Assembly (NCBI GenBank): GCA_026983755.1 | Contig: JALSTL010000091.1 | Coordinates: 1 to 12,921 of the forward strand | DNA: 12,921 nucleotides | Origin: Melioribacteraceae bacterium | GTDB taxonomy: Bacteria; Bacteroidota; Ignavibacteria; Ignavibacteriales; Melioribacteraceae | Direction: 5' to 3' | Part shown: positions 1-7,052 of the stretch, in pieces | Layout of the letters: each line of letters opens with the position of its first letter | Numbering within the stretch: the first letter of the stretch is position 1 | Translations under genes and position numbers: made by a program | The notes under the pieces: model-generated | The model's input: only the letters and a program-made list of their open reading frames with translations | The model's database searches: none | Told to the model about the DNA's origin: nothing

Positions 1-100
1 AGTATTCTGGATAAACTGATATAATTAGAAAGAGTATTTATTTGTTTAATTTGAATTTTCATTTATTTATATTTTATTTCATTATAGTTTTATTTGAAAG

Positions 101-138
101 TATTTTTAAAAGAAAAGCAATTTACATAAAGATTGCTT
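101..138 (-). terminator. Probable Rho-independent terminator after the S8 protease gene
   Basis: A perfect 7-bp inverted repeat, AAGCAAT (115-121) and ATTGCTT (132-138), encloses a 10-nt loop. Read on the minus strand, the hairpin is followed by TTCTTTT (108-114). It begins 36 nt beyond the protease TAG codon, where a terminator for the minus-strand unit would be expected. The stem has only two G:C pairs and the T-tract is interrupted by a C, so strength is uncertain. No plus-strand T-tract follows it, so it is not bidirectional. Confidence 0.55.
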
Positions 139-173
139 AAAGCGGGAAATAAATTCTTGTTTTGTAAAATATG

Positions 174-3100
174 CTAGCGAGTAACGGCAAACTTCCCTAT
201 TTTTTCTTCAATTTTTTCCCCAATACTGTTATATGCCACAACTCTGTAAATATAAATTCCGGAATTAACTATTTTGTTGTTTTCATCTTTTAGATTCCAA
301 GTAATTCCGCCGTTTGAATCTTCAACCGTCAATTTTTTTATAAATTTACCAGTTAGATTATAAATGTAAATTTCCACATTGCTGGTTAAATTTGCAAATG
401 TAACATGCTCCGTTGTTTCAAAATTAACAGGATTGGGATAGACGTAAACATTGTTAATATTTTTTGCCGTTGTTACAAGAACAATTTGATTTCCAACATT
501 TTCTTTAAATGAAACATAACCGGTTTCTTTTGTAGAATGTAAGTTTTTTATAATCAAAGTATATTCCAAACCAATTGAACCGAACGGTTTTTCCGTTTTT
601 ATTTGAATTGTTTTTTTACTGGATTTATAAAATTTAATACTGCTAAGTAAATTATTAGGTGTTATAAGGTAATTGTTTTTATTTAAGGCTGATATGCTAT
701 CTAAATTAAAGTTAAAAATAATATTTAATGTGTGATTATCCAATATTTTATAAGATGAAATGTAAAGATTTTTCACTTTTTTGTTTTGCTTTTTTACTAT
801 GAAATTATTCGAAAAATATGGTACGGGAGAATTGTAAAAATCTCTTAAATTTTTTACCGTTAAGAAATGACTTCCTTCTTCTAACGGTTTTTTTAGAGTA
901 ATTATAATAGAATATTGTGAACCGGCATAAACCGAATTAGGTATTAACACGGAATCAATTATAAAACTATTTGTATGTAGTTCCTTATTTTTAATTCTGT
1001 TTGTAAATACAATTTCAATACTTTTTGAGTTTAAAATTTTTAATCCACTTATTTTGGCCGGAGCATGAGAATAAATGGAAAATATTTTACTTTTTTCGGA
1101 AATTATTTTTCCGTTTTCTTTATTATAAAATGCAAGTTGGTAATATGTTATTGTATTTGGTAAAGCTTCGAAAATATATTTATTATTTAAAGTTGAATCT
1201 TTTAATATTAAATTATCAATTTCTTTGCCATAAAATATTTTGGCCGGTTTATTTATGTTTTCCCATTCTATAAAATTATGTGTTGAATCTATACTGTAAT
1301 ATTCCTTTATAACAGGCGGCGGAAGGAGTGTATTGTTGAAATCATAAAAGATGTTTTTATTTGCAGCGGAATTGGAAATTGCAACGTCATTAAATCCGTT
1401 ATTGTCCAAATCTCCATAGAATATAGACTGGGAATTGACATCAGTTTTATAAAACATCAAGTTTATATTTGTGGAATCTTTATAATCAAAAATATATGCG
1501 TTGGGATAGCTATTGATTAGCAATTCTTTTCTATTGTTATTATTCAAGTTTGCAAATGTAATGGAGTTGTATTTTTTTTCGTAAGCGGAAACAAACGAGG
1601 ATGAAATATCGACAAACATTCGTTCAAATACTGATTTGGGAGAGGAATTTTTTAAGGAAATTACGGCACAATATTTAACCGGCGTAATAAATACTTCATC
1701 TTCAAATTCTGCAAATATCCCAATTTCGTTAATACCGTTTCCGTTAAAATCACCTTGAGATAAATAAGCTTTTACTGCCGTAGGCGGGAATATTTTATGA
1801 ACATTTCCATCGGAATAAGTATTTGCTCCGTTTATGTTATATGTTAATATTCTACCATAATTATCAATTGTAATTATTTCTTTTTGCAAATTATTATTAA
1901 ATGAACCAACCAAAATTTGATTATTACGAAAAACGGATTTTTTTATTTGGGGATTTTCTTTCCCAACAAAATTGTAAAGGGTTTTTTCTTTAATAAGTTG
2001 AAAATCTTTTTGTACTTCCCAAATTGTAAAAGTAGTATCGCTGGAAAAAGCGATTATTTCCGTATTAGTGTCATTATCAATATCACCGGCAAATGAAGGC
2101 CAGAAAGTACCGGAAGTATCTTTGAAAACATTCTTAAATTCCAATTTATTTTGTGAGGTCTGCGTTTCGATAAAACCTTTTTTTACGAAGAGACTCAAAA
2201 TATCCGTTTTACCGTCTTTATTAAAATCGCCTACTGAAACGGGAATGCGATGCTTAAGTATTGTCATTTTTGTAAAACCGTTGTTTATGCTTTTATAAAT
2301 AGATAAATCCGAAGATGTTTTGGTTTCATTAATCAAAACATATTTGGAATTACTACTATCGAAATAAACGGGAGCACGGTATATTCTTCCCATAGGCAAT
2401 TCGTATGCTTTTTTGTTTGTTGCTTTTAGTTGTTTGTTAAAGTTATTGTTTACAATAAAATTTTTCCCGTTATCCGATTTAAAAATTGTTTTCAAGCCTG
2501 CCCTGTTGGTCAATTTGAAATAGAATTCGTATTTCCCGTTGGAAGTAATTCTATTCGGGAAAACAATACCGAAATGGCTATTTCTATTGAACTTCTGTCC
2601 TTCGGTAATTCCGTCCAAATAAATCGAATCGAGTTCGGTTTGGTTATTGTACGGCTTAAAAAATAATTGTGCAATTGTTTTGTCGTCTGTATAAACCGAA
2701 GCCGTAAAAGCTATTGCATCGTTTTGAATTGCCGGTATTATTGAATAATATTTTACTTTCGGTTTTGTTTTGTCTATATGGAAATTTACTCTTTCTTCGG
2801 TTGTTGTTCCGTTAATATTGTTTACCAATAATCTTAATGTGTAAGTAGTATCATTAAAGTTTGAAGTATTAAGTTGATATACATCTTCATTTAATAGTTG
2901 AGAATTTTCTTTTCCGGTAAAGATATTTGACCAGTTTGTTGGATTAAAACCTTTGCCGTATGACAAATTAAAACTTTTAAAATAAGGTGAAAGTACCGAG
3001 ATATTAATTTCAAGTAAATTATTTTTTACGAAATAATCTTGTTTCGGGTTATTTATTTTAATTTCTGAAGGTACGGGTAATTGCAAACATTTTAAGATAT

Positions 3101-4412
3101 TCAAGTTCCCGGCTCCATATTTTTCATCCCAACCGGAAGCACCTAAATCTTTGGCGGTAGATTTTAAGATTTGTTTAATTTCATCGTTGGTGAAATTCTT
3201 TACGGATAAAAGCATTGCAGCAGCTGCACTTACAAATGGAGCCGAAACGGAAGTTCCGCTAACTTTTTGATATTTATTATCTAATGTGGTGGAAAGTATT
3301 TGAGTGCCGGGCGCAACCAAATCTATTGTAGAACCGTAATTTGAAAAACTTGCCAATAATTCGTCTTGTTGAATTGCTCCGACGGAAATTACTTCGTTAA
3401 ATCCGGAAGGATAATGAGTTAGGTAAGAAGCGGAATTGCCGGCACTTGCAACTAAAACAACATTTTTGGAATGAGCATATTCAATTACATCTTTTAGTAC
3501 TTGTGAATAAATTTTATCGCCAAAGCTCATATTAATAACTTTTGCTCCCATTTTAACTGCATAAATAATAGCAGAAGCCACATCATCTTCTTCCCCTTCA
3601 CCGTTTTTATCAAAAGCTCTTAAATTTAGAATTTTTATATTGGGATTAACACCGGCAATACCAATTGTATTATGTTCGGCTCCAATAATTCCGCTTACAA
3701 TTGTTCCGTGTTTGTTTTCGTCCATAGGATTGTTATCCCAATCTGTAAAATCATTATCCAGCGTTGCGTTAAATGCGTCTATTTTATTTACAAAATCCCA
3801 ACCGCGGTAATCATCAACAAATCCGTTATTATCATCGTCAATGCCATTGGTTCTTTTATCGTTTCCGTTTTTGTCGAGTCCTACTTCTCCTTTGTTAATA
3901 AACAGAACATTTTTTAAATCCGGATGTTTATAATCTATCCCGGTATCTATAACCGCAAGTAAAACTTTTGTGGCATCTTCCGGAAATATTTTCCAAGCTT
4001 CCGGCGCATGAACACTTTTTAATCCCCATTGTTTGTTTAATAAACTGTCATCACTTGTTAGCACATCAATTTTATATGTTTTTAATTTTTCAATATAGTC
4101 TATGTTTTCGTTTTGTTTTAAGTCTTTAATGAATTTATCCGTATTAATGTTTTTTCCAATAGTTAATACTGTTGTTCTATCAAGATTATTTGTTAAGTGT
4201 CCGAATTTTTCATAAAATGATTTTTCGTACATAACTTGTTTGGAAGAATTGTTGGTTTTTGATAAAGAAGAATTAAAAACAATTGCTGAAATTCGATTTT
4301 TAATATTTTGCGGTTTTACATTGTCATTAAACTTGACAAAAATTTTTGTTTGTCCTAAGCTAAGCGAAGCGGTAAGTAAAAAAAAATTTATTAAACTAAA
4401 TTTCATATTCAT
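174..4412 (-). CDS. Secreted S8 (subtilisin-family) serine protease with beta-propeller-like repeats, Ig-like domains and a T9SS-type C-terminal domain
   Basis: Predicted exported endopeptidase of 1412 aa. With Met1 at 4412 (MNMKFSL...), a hydrophobic signal peptide ends near SLGQ at residues 17-20, followed by an I9-like propeptide to about 115. The S8 domain (about 120-440) has the full triad: Asp156 (VIDTG), His235 (KHGT), Ser388 (SGTSVSAP), with oxyanion Asn326 (SAGN). Between Asp and His lies a D/N-rich, probably Ca-binding insert (about 175-205). Ig-like segments follow to about 650. Six FG-GAP/VCBS-like motifs, such as DFNKDGKTD and DLDNNGFND, start at about 729, 777, 837, 888, 955 and 1001 and suggest a beta-propeller. 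An Fn3-like domain (1031-1113) and two SbsA-like Ig domains (about 1115-1205, 1212-1290) lead to a C-terminal domain from 1321 (VYPNP...NLTGK...GIYIYR) of the type A T9SS sorting/FlgD-Ig kind. The start is inside purF (17-nt overlap); Met3 at 4406 is equally possible. The open frame extends 34 codons further upstream, but that part is purF coding read in another frame. Substrate is unknown. Confidence 0.9.
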   Translation of the reverse strand: MNMKFSLINFFLLTASLSLGQTKIFVKFNDNVKPQNIKNRISAIVFNSSLSKTNNSSKQVMYEKSFYEKFGHLTNNLDRTTVLTIGKNINTDKFIKDLKQNENIDYIEKLKTYKIDVLTSDDSLLNKQWGLKSVHAPEAWKIFPEDATKVLLAVIDTGIDYKHPDLKNVLFINKGEVGLDKNGNDKRTNGIDDDNNGFVDDYRGWDFVNKIDAFNATLDNDFTDWDNNPMDENKHGTIVSGIIGAEHNTIGIAGVNPNIKILNLRAFDKNGEGEEDDVASAIIYAVKMGAKVINMSFGDKIYSQVLKDVIEYAHSKNVVLVASAGNSASYLTHYPSGFNEVISVGAIQQDELLASFSNYGSTIDLVAPGTQILSTTLDNKYQKVSGTSVSAPFVSAAAAMLLSVKNFTNDEIKQILKSTAKDLGASGWDEKYGAGNLNILKCLQLPVPSEIKINNPKQDYFVKNNLLEINISVLSPYFKSFNLSYGKGFNPTNWSNIFTGKENSQLLNEDVYQLNTSNFNDTTYTLRLLVNNINGTTTEERVNFHIDKTKPKVKYYSIIPAIQNDAIAFTASVYTDDKTIAQLFFKPYNNQTELDSIYLDGITEGQKFNRNSHFGIVFPNRITSNGKYEFYFKLTNRAGLKTIFKSDNGKNFIVNNNFNKQLKATNKKAYELPMGRIYRAPVYFDSSNSKYVLINETKTSSDLSIYKSINNGFTKMTILKHRIPVSVGDFNKDGKTDILSLFVKKGFIETQTSQNKLEFKNVFKDTSGTFWPSFAGDIDNDTNTEIIAFSSDTTFTIWEVQKDFQLIKEKTLYNFVGKENPQIKKSVFRNNQILVGSFNNNLQKEIITIDNYGRILTYNINGANTYSDGNVHKIFPPTAVKAYLSQGDFNGNGINEIGIFAEFEDEVFITPVKYCAVISLKNSSPKSVFERMFVDISSSFVSAYEKKYNSITFANLNNNNRKELLINSYPNAYIFDYKDSTNINLMFYKTDVNSQSIFYGDLDNNGFNDVAISNSAANKNIFYDFNNTLLPPPVIKEYYSIDSTHNFIEWENINKPAKIFYGKEIDNLILKDSTLNNKYIFEALPNTITYYQLAFYNKENGKIISEKSKIFSIYSHAPAKISGLKILNSKSIEIVFTNRIKNKELHTNSFIIDSVLIPNSVYAGSQYSIIITLKKPLEEGSHFLTVKNLRDFYNSPVPYFSNNFIVKKQNKKVKNLYISSYKILDNHTLNIIFNFNLDSISALNKNNYLITPNNLLSSIKFYKSSKKTIQIKTEKPFGSIGLEYTLIIKNLHSTKETGYVSFKENVGNQIVLVTTAKNINNVYVYPNPVNFETTEHVTFANLTSNVEIYIYNLTGKFIKKLTVEDSNGGITWNLKDENNKIVNSGIYIYRVVAYNSIGEKIEEKIGKFAVTR

Positions 4413-5877
4413 TCTTATTGAAATTTGTATTAACGTTAACGGGATAAATACCGGAAAAACAAGCTGTGCAAAAATCCGCCGGTTTATGATCCACCATTCC
4501 TTCAAGCATTTCATCCAAAGACATATAAGCCAAAGAATCTACGCCAATGTAGTTTTTTATATCGTTCAAGTTACCTTTAAATCTATTGGCAATCAATTCT
4601 TCTTTCGAAGGAAAATCCAAACCGTAAAAGCAAGGATATAAAATTGGTGGTGAAGAAACTCTTAAATGAATGGATTTCGGATTTGCTTCTCTAATCAATT
4701 TTACTAATTGTTTGGAAGTTGTGCCGCGAACGATGGAATCATCTATAAGTACAATCGTTCTATTTTCCAACACACCTTTAACGGTATTGAATTTTACTCT
4801 TACACCAATTTCTCGTTGCGCCTGACCCGGTAAAATAAAAGTTCTACCAATGTAATGACTTCTAATCAAACCGATTTCGTGTTTGGAGTTAACACCCATT
4901 TTTTCAAGTTGGTTCTGATATCCTATCGCAACGGTATTAGCGCTATCCGGAACACTTATAACAATTATTTTATCGTTTTCGTTAGCAGGATAAACGGGAT
5001 GATGCGTTGCAAGAATTTTTCCTACTTTGCGTCTCATCTTATCAACATTGGAACCGAATATTCTGCTGTCGGGTCTGGAAAAATATATAAATTCGAATAC
5101 ACAGTGTTTCGTTGCAAATTTTTTTTCGCCAAATATTTTGTAAGATTTTAATTTATCGGGATCAGTGGAGTTTTTATCAATAACCAAAAGTTCACCGGGT
5201 AAAATATCTCTAACATAATTGATTTTATTTATATCGAAAGCACAAGTTTCGGAAGCAACAACAAATGCATTATCCAGCTTACCTAATGCCAATGGGCGAA
5301 ATCCGTGCGGATCTCTTGCCGCGATGATATTATCGTCTGTCATAATAAGCAAAGAATATGCACCTTCAATTTTTCTGAGCGCTTCAATAATTTGGTCAAT
5401 TTGATTATCCAATTTGCTACGGGCAATTAAATGTAGAATTACCTCGGTATCGGTTGTTGTTTGAAAAATAGCACCTTCTTTAACTAACTCCTTACGTATT
5501 TTATTGGTGTTGGTTAACTGTCCGTTATGTGCAATAGCAAGGTTTCCTAATCTGTAATTAACTGTAAAGGGTTGAATGTTTTTAATAGAATCGGAAGAAC
5601 CCGAAGTTGAATAACGATTATGCCCAATTGCAGCAAAACCTTTTAACGTGGAATTAAAAATATCAGCATTCGGGAAAACTTCAGTAACCAATCCCAACCC
5701 TTTTTCCGCATTAAATTTTGTTTTACCCGAATTGATTTTTTCGGCAGTAATAATACCGGCGGCTTCTTGACCTCTGTGTTGTAACGAATGTAAACCGTAA
5801 TAAGTGTAAACAGCAGGAGTTTCTGTTCCGTAAATACCAAAAATTCCACAATGACATTGTGGTTTATCTGTTAGCAA
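4396..5877 (-). CDS. purF: Amidophosphoribosyltransferase (glutamine PRPP amidotransferase), [4Fe-4S] class
   Basis: Catalyses the first committed step of de novo purine synthesis: PRPP plus glutamine to 5-phosphoribosylamine. From the chosen start it has 493 aa, close to Bacillus PurF. The N-terminal Ntn glutaminase begins at Cys10 (CGIFGIYG) after a short propeptide; LHSLQHRGQE and GHNRYST follow. The phosphoribosyltransferase half has the PRPP loop VLIDDSIVRGTT (about 376-387). Cys212 (SETC), Cys416 (YPCFYG) and Cys470/Cys473 (CTAC) match the four iron-sulfur ligands of the B. subtilis-type enzyme, so an oxygen-sensitive [4Fe-4S] cluster and propeptide cleavage before Cys10 are expected. 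No in-frame ATG lies between the tRNA and Cys10. TTG at 5875-5877, with a weak AAGAGA upstream, is the best start and gives a 9-residue propeptide. The reading frame stays open upstream, but that part is the tRNA. The gene lies 53 nt after tRNA-Pro, and its 3' end overlaps the protease gene. Confidence 0.95.
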   Translation of the reverse strand: MLTDKPQCHCGIFGIYGTETPAVYTYYGLHSLQHRGQEAAGIITAEKINSGKTKFNAEKGLGLVTEVFPNADIFNSTLKGFAAIGHNRYSTSGSSDSIKNIQPFTVNYRLGNLAIAHNGQLTNTNKIRKELVKEGAIFQTTTDTEVILHLIARSKLDNQIDQIIEALRKIEGAYSLLIMTDDNIIAARDPHGFRPLALGKLDNAFVVASETCAFDINKINYVRDILPGELLVIDKNSTDPDKLKSYKIFGEKKFATKHCVFEFIYFSRPDSRIFGSNVDKMRRKVGKILATHHPVYPANENDKIIVISVPDSANTVAIGYQNQLEKMGVNSKHEIGLIRSHYIGRTFILPGQAQREIGVRVKFNTVKGVLENRTIVLIDDSIVRGTTSKQLVKLIREANPKSIHLRVSSPPILYPCFYGLDFPSKEELIANRFKGNLNDIKNYIGVDSLAYMSLDEMLEGMVDHKPADFCTACFSGIYPVNVNTNFNKNEYEI

Positions 5878-5930
5878 TTTTATTATCTCTTGTTTTATTG
5901 TGTGAGAAATATTAGAAAAGATTAAACTTG

Positions 5931-6005
5931 TCGGAACGGCGGGATTTGAACCCGCGACCACTTGACCCCCAGTCAAGTACGCTAACCGGACTGCGCCACG
6001 TTCCG
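5931..6005 (-). tRNA. tRNA-Pro, anticodon GGG
   Basis: A 75-nt cloverleaf. The acceptor stem CGGAACG (6005-5999) pairs perfectly with CGTTCCG (5938-5932), and the discriminator is A at 5931. The D-arm is GCGC...GCGT. The anticodon arm CTTGA-CTGGGGG-TCAAG places GGG at positions 34-36, reading proline codons CCC and CCU. The T-arm is GCGGG-TTCAAAT-CCCGC. The 3' CCA is not encoded (genomic CAA follows), so it must be added by nucleotidyltransferase. The 5' end is only 4 nt after the MerR-gene stop and the 3' end is 53 nt before purF, so the tRNA is probably cut from a polycistronic transcript by RNase P and 3' nucleases. Confidence 0.96.
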
Positions 6006-6009
6006 AAAA

Positions 6010-6399
6010 TTAAATCTTAGAACGTAAATCTACTAAAAAGTTTCTTAATTCTTCAAGGTCTCTTTTAATGTTAGCAGAATTTCCGTTTCCGTATTCCGAT
6101 ATTTTTGTTGCGGTATCATCGAAATCTTTTTTTGCAAGTAAACTTTTTAAATCGGTAGGATTACTTAATATTTTTTTTGCTCCTTCTATTGTATATTTTT
6201 CTTTGCGAAGTAACTTCTTAATCAAAAGTATCATCTTAATATCTTTGTTAGTATAAATTCTGTTGCCTGCTCGGTTCTTGGAAGGTTTCAGTTGGTCAAA
6301 TTCACTTTCCCAATATCTTAATATGTACTGCTCCAAATCGGTTAATTTACTTACTTCCGAAATGGAATAATATAATTTTTTTAATCCGAAATCTTTCAT
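6010..6399 (-). CDS. MerR-family transcriptional regulator
   Basis: A 129-aa DNA-binding protein. Residues 10-77 form a MerR-type winged helix-turn-helix: YYSISEVSKLT (recognition region), LRYWESEF, then the wing with NRIYTNKDI, and a long helix LLIKKLLRKEKYT. After a variable linker (78-108), a short predicted coiled coil (109-127) would serve for dimerisation. There are no clustered cysteines or other effector-binding domain, so it is unlikely to be a metal sensor like classical MerR; the ligand and target are unknown. Length fits the short FCB-type MerR proteins annotated next to housekeeping genes. The ATG start is fixed by GAGGAG upstream. The stop is 4 nt before tRNA-Pro, placing it first in the probable tRNA-purF-protease unit. 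Autoregulation is possible but not shown by the sequence. Confidence 0.85.
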   Translation of the reverse strand: MKDFGLKKLYYSISEVSKLTDLEQYILRYWESEFDQLKPSKNRAGNRIYTNKDIKMILLIKKLLRKEKYTIEGAKKILSNPTDLKSLLAKKDFDDTATKISEYGNGNSANIKRDLEELRNFLVDLRSKI

Positions 6400-6403
6400 A
6401 ATA

Positions 6404-6409
6404 CTCCTC
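6404..6409 (-). promoter_or_regulatory. Shine-Dalgarno sequence of the MerR-family gene
   Basis: GAGGAG on the minus strand, 4 nt before the ATG at 6397-6399. It is one of only two strong SD sequences in the window and decides the start of this gene. Confidence 0.7.
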
Positions 6410-6557
6410 GATTATTGGTTGAGCTAAAATACTTAAACCTTTATAAAATAGCAAGTTCCAAAGGTAATTTAAATAAAATAATAAAGAAATACATTGCATT
6501 ATATACTAAATCGTACTTCGATAAATTAAGCAATTGATTGATTGATATAAAAAATTA

Positions 6558-6591
6558 TTTTTCAAGTGAAAAAATATTTTAATTAAAATAT
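6558..6591. repeat. Two adjacent palindromes (operator-like)
   Basis: TTTTTCAAGTGAAAAA (6558-6573) has 7-bp arms around a 2-bp centre. It directly abuts ATATTTTAATTAAAATAT (6574-6591), a perfect 18-bp palindrome. They lie 160-190 bp upstream of the MerR-family start. AT-rich palindromes arise easily by chance, but two long ones touching are less likely. They could be binding sites for a dimeric regulator, or a cruciform-prone AT tract; the sequence does not decide. The first resembles a degenerate parS site (13 of 16 positions). Confidence 0.4.
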
Positions 6592-6984
6592 CAAATTCTT
6601 ACTTACCGCTATAAATTGAAATGTATATTTATGCAGTGTTTTGTATGCGATTTGTACTATGAATATTTATACATTTTAAAATGGATATAGATATTAACTT
6701 CTATTATTTCAATTTTAATGAAGAACACTTTAATAAAGATTAACGTAAAAAATCAAAAAGGTTTTTATTTTATAGTTATAAAATATTATAGCTTTGTGTA
6801 TTCATACAATTGCGGAATTATTATATTCTTTTTACCATGAATTTTTTTAAAAAGATTATAACAAAAAAAATTATTGGGATTATAAAATTTATTTTGTAAC
6901 AAACCGAATTATATATTTGATACTCTTCTGCCAAAATTGTTTCACTTGACTTTTTAAGGACAATTGGGAAAGCATTAAAGTGGT

Positions 6985-7004
6985 AGAGCCGTGCTCTCTT
7001 TTTT
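6985..7004 (+). terminator. Plus-strand Rho-independent terminator without an assigned gene
   Basis: AGAGC (6985-6989), loop CGT, GCTCT (6993-6997), one C, then six T (6999-7004) followed by more T-rich sequence. The 5-bp stem has three G:C pairs and a tight loop, a compact but well-formed intrinsic terminator. In the minus direction no T-tract follows, so it does not serve aroQ. No plus-strand gene is recognised upstream within the gap, so the transcript it ends is unknown. Confidence 0.5.
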
Positions 7005-7052
7005 ATTTTACGGATTTAATAAAGGAGTGATTGGGTATATCATATAAAATTT

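Larger units (their letters stand above)
6410..7052. other. 650-bp AT-rich gap without a convincing protein gene
   Basis: The stretch lies between the start of the minus-strand MerR gene and the end of minus-strand aroQ. No open frame beyond about 20 codons looks coding. It holds two abutting palindromes (6558-6573 and 6574-6591), a smaller palindrome CATTTTAAAATG near 6670, three copies of ATTG at 6533-6544, and a plus-strand hairpin with T-tract (6985-7004). A 20-codon plus-strand frame at 6837-6899 would encode a hydrophobic lysine-rich peptide but has no SD. The MerR promoter must lie at the left end; TTGCTA and TATTTT on the minus strand, 17 nt apart, are a weak candidate. The terminator suggests an unrecognised small plus-strand transcript. 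Confidence 0.5.

Noticed and set aside
1025..3917. Plus-strand open frames opposite the protease gene
   Set aside because: They are antisense shadows of a clearly coding frame, with hydrophobic translations typical of reverse-complement AT-rich coding DNA and no start signals.
4413..4514. N-terminal extension of the S8 protease by 34 codons
   Set aside because: That stretch is purF coding sequence in another frame; the real signal peptide begins at MNMKF or MKF.
5878..5976. N-terminal extension of PurF by 33 codons
   Set aside because: The extra codons read through the 3' half of tRNA-Pro (GGTTCAAATCCCGCC as protein) and are not PurF-like; the known family starts close to the catalytic Cys.
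6939..6954. TGTTTCACTTGACTTT as a parS site
   Set aside because: Only the left half matches parS (11 of 16 positions overall); the right arm is not a palindromic partner. One 8-mer half-site is expected about once by chance in a window like this.
6971..6997. tRNA D-arm-like sequence (AGTGGTAGAGC)
   Set aside because: It resembles the D-arm of several tRNAs, but no acceptor, anticodon or T-arm can be built around it, and the AGAGC pairs with GCTCT ahead of a T-tract, so a terminator explains it better.
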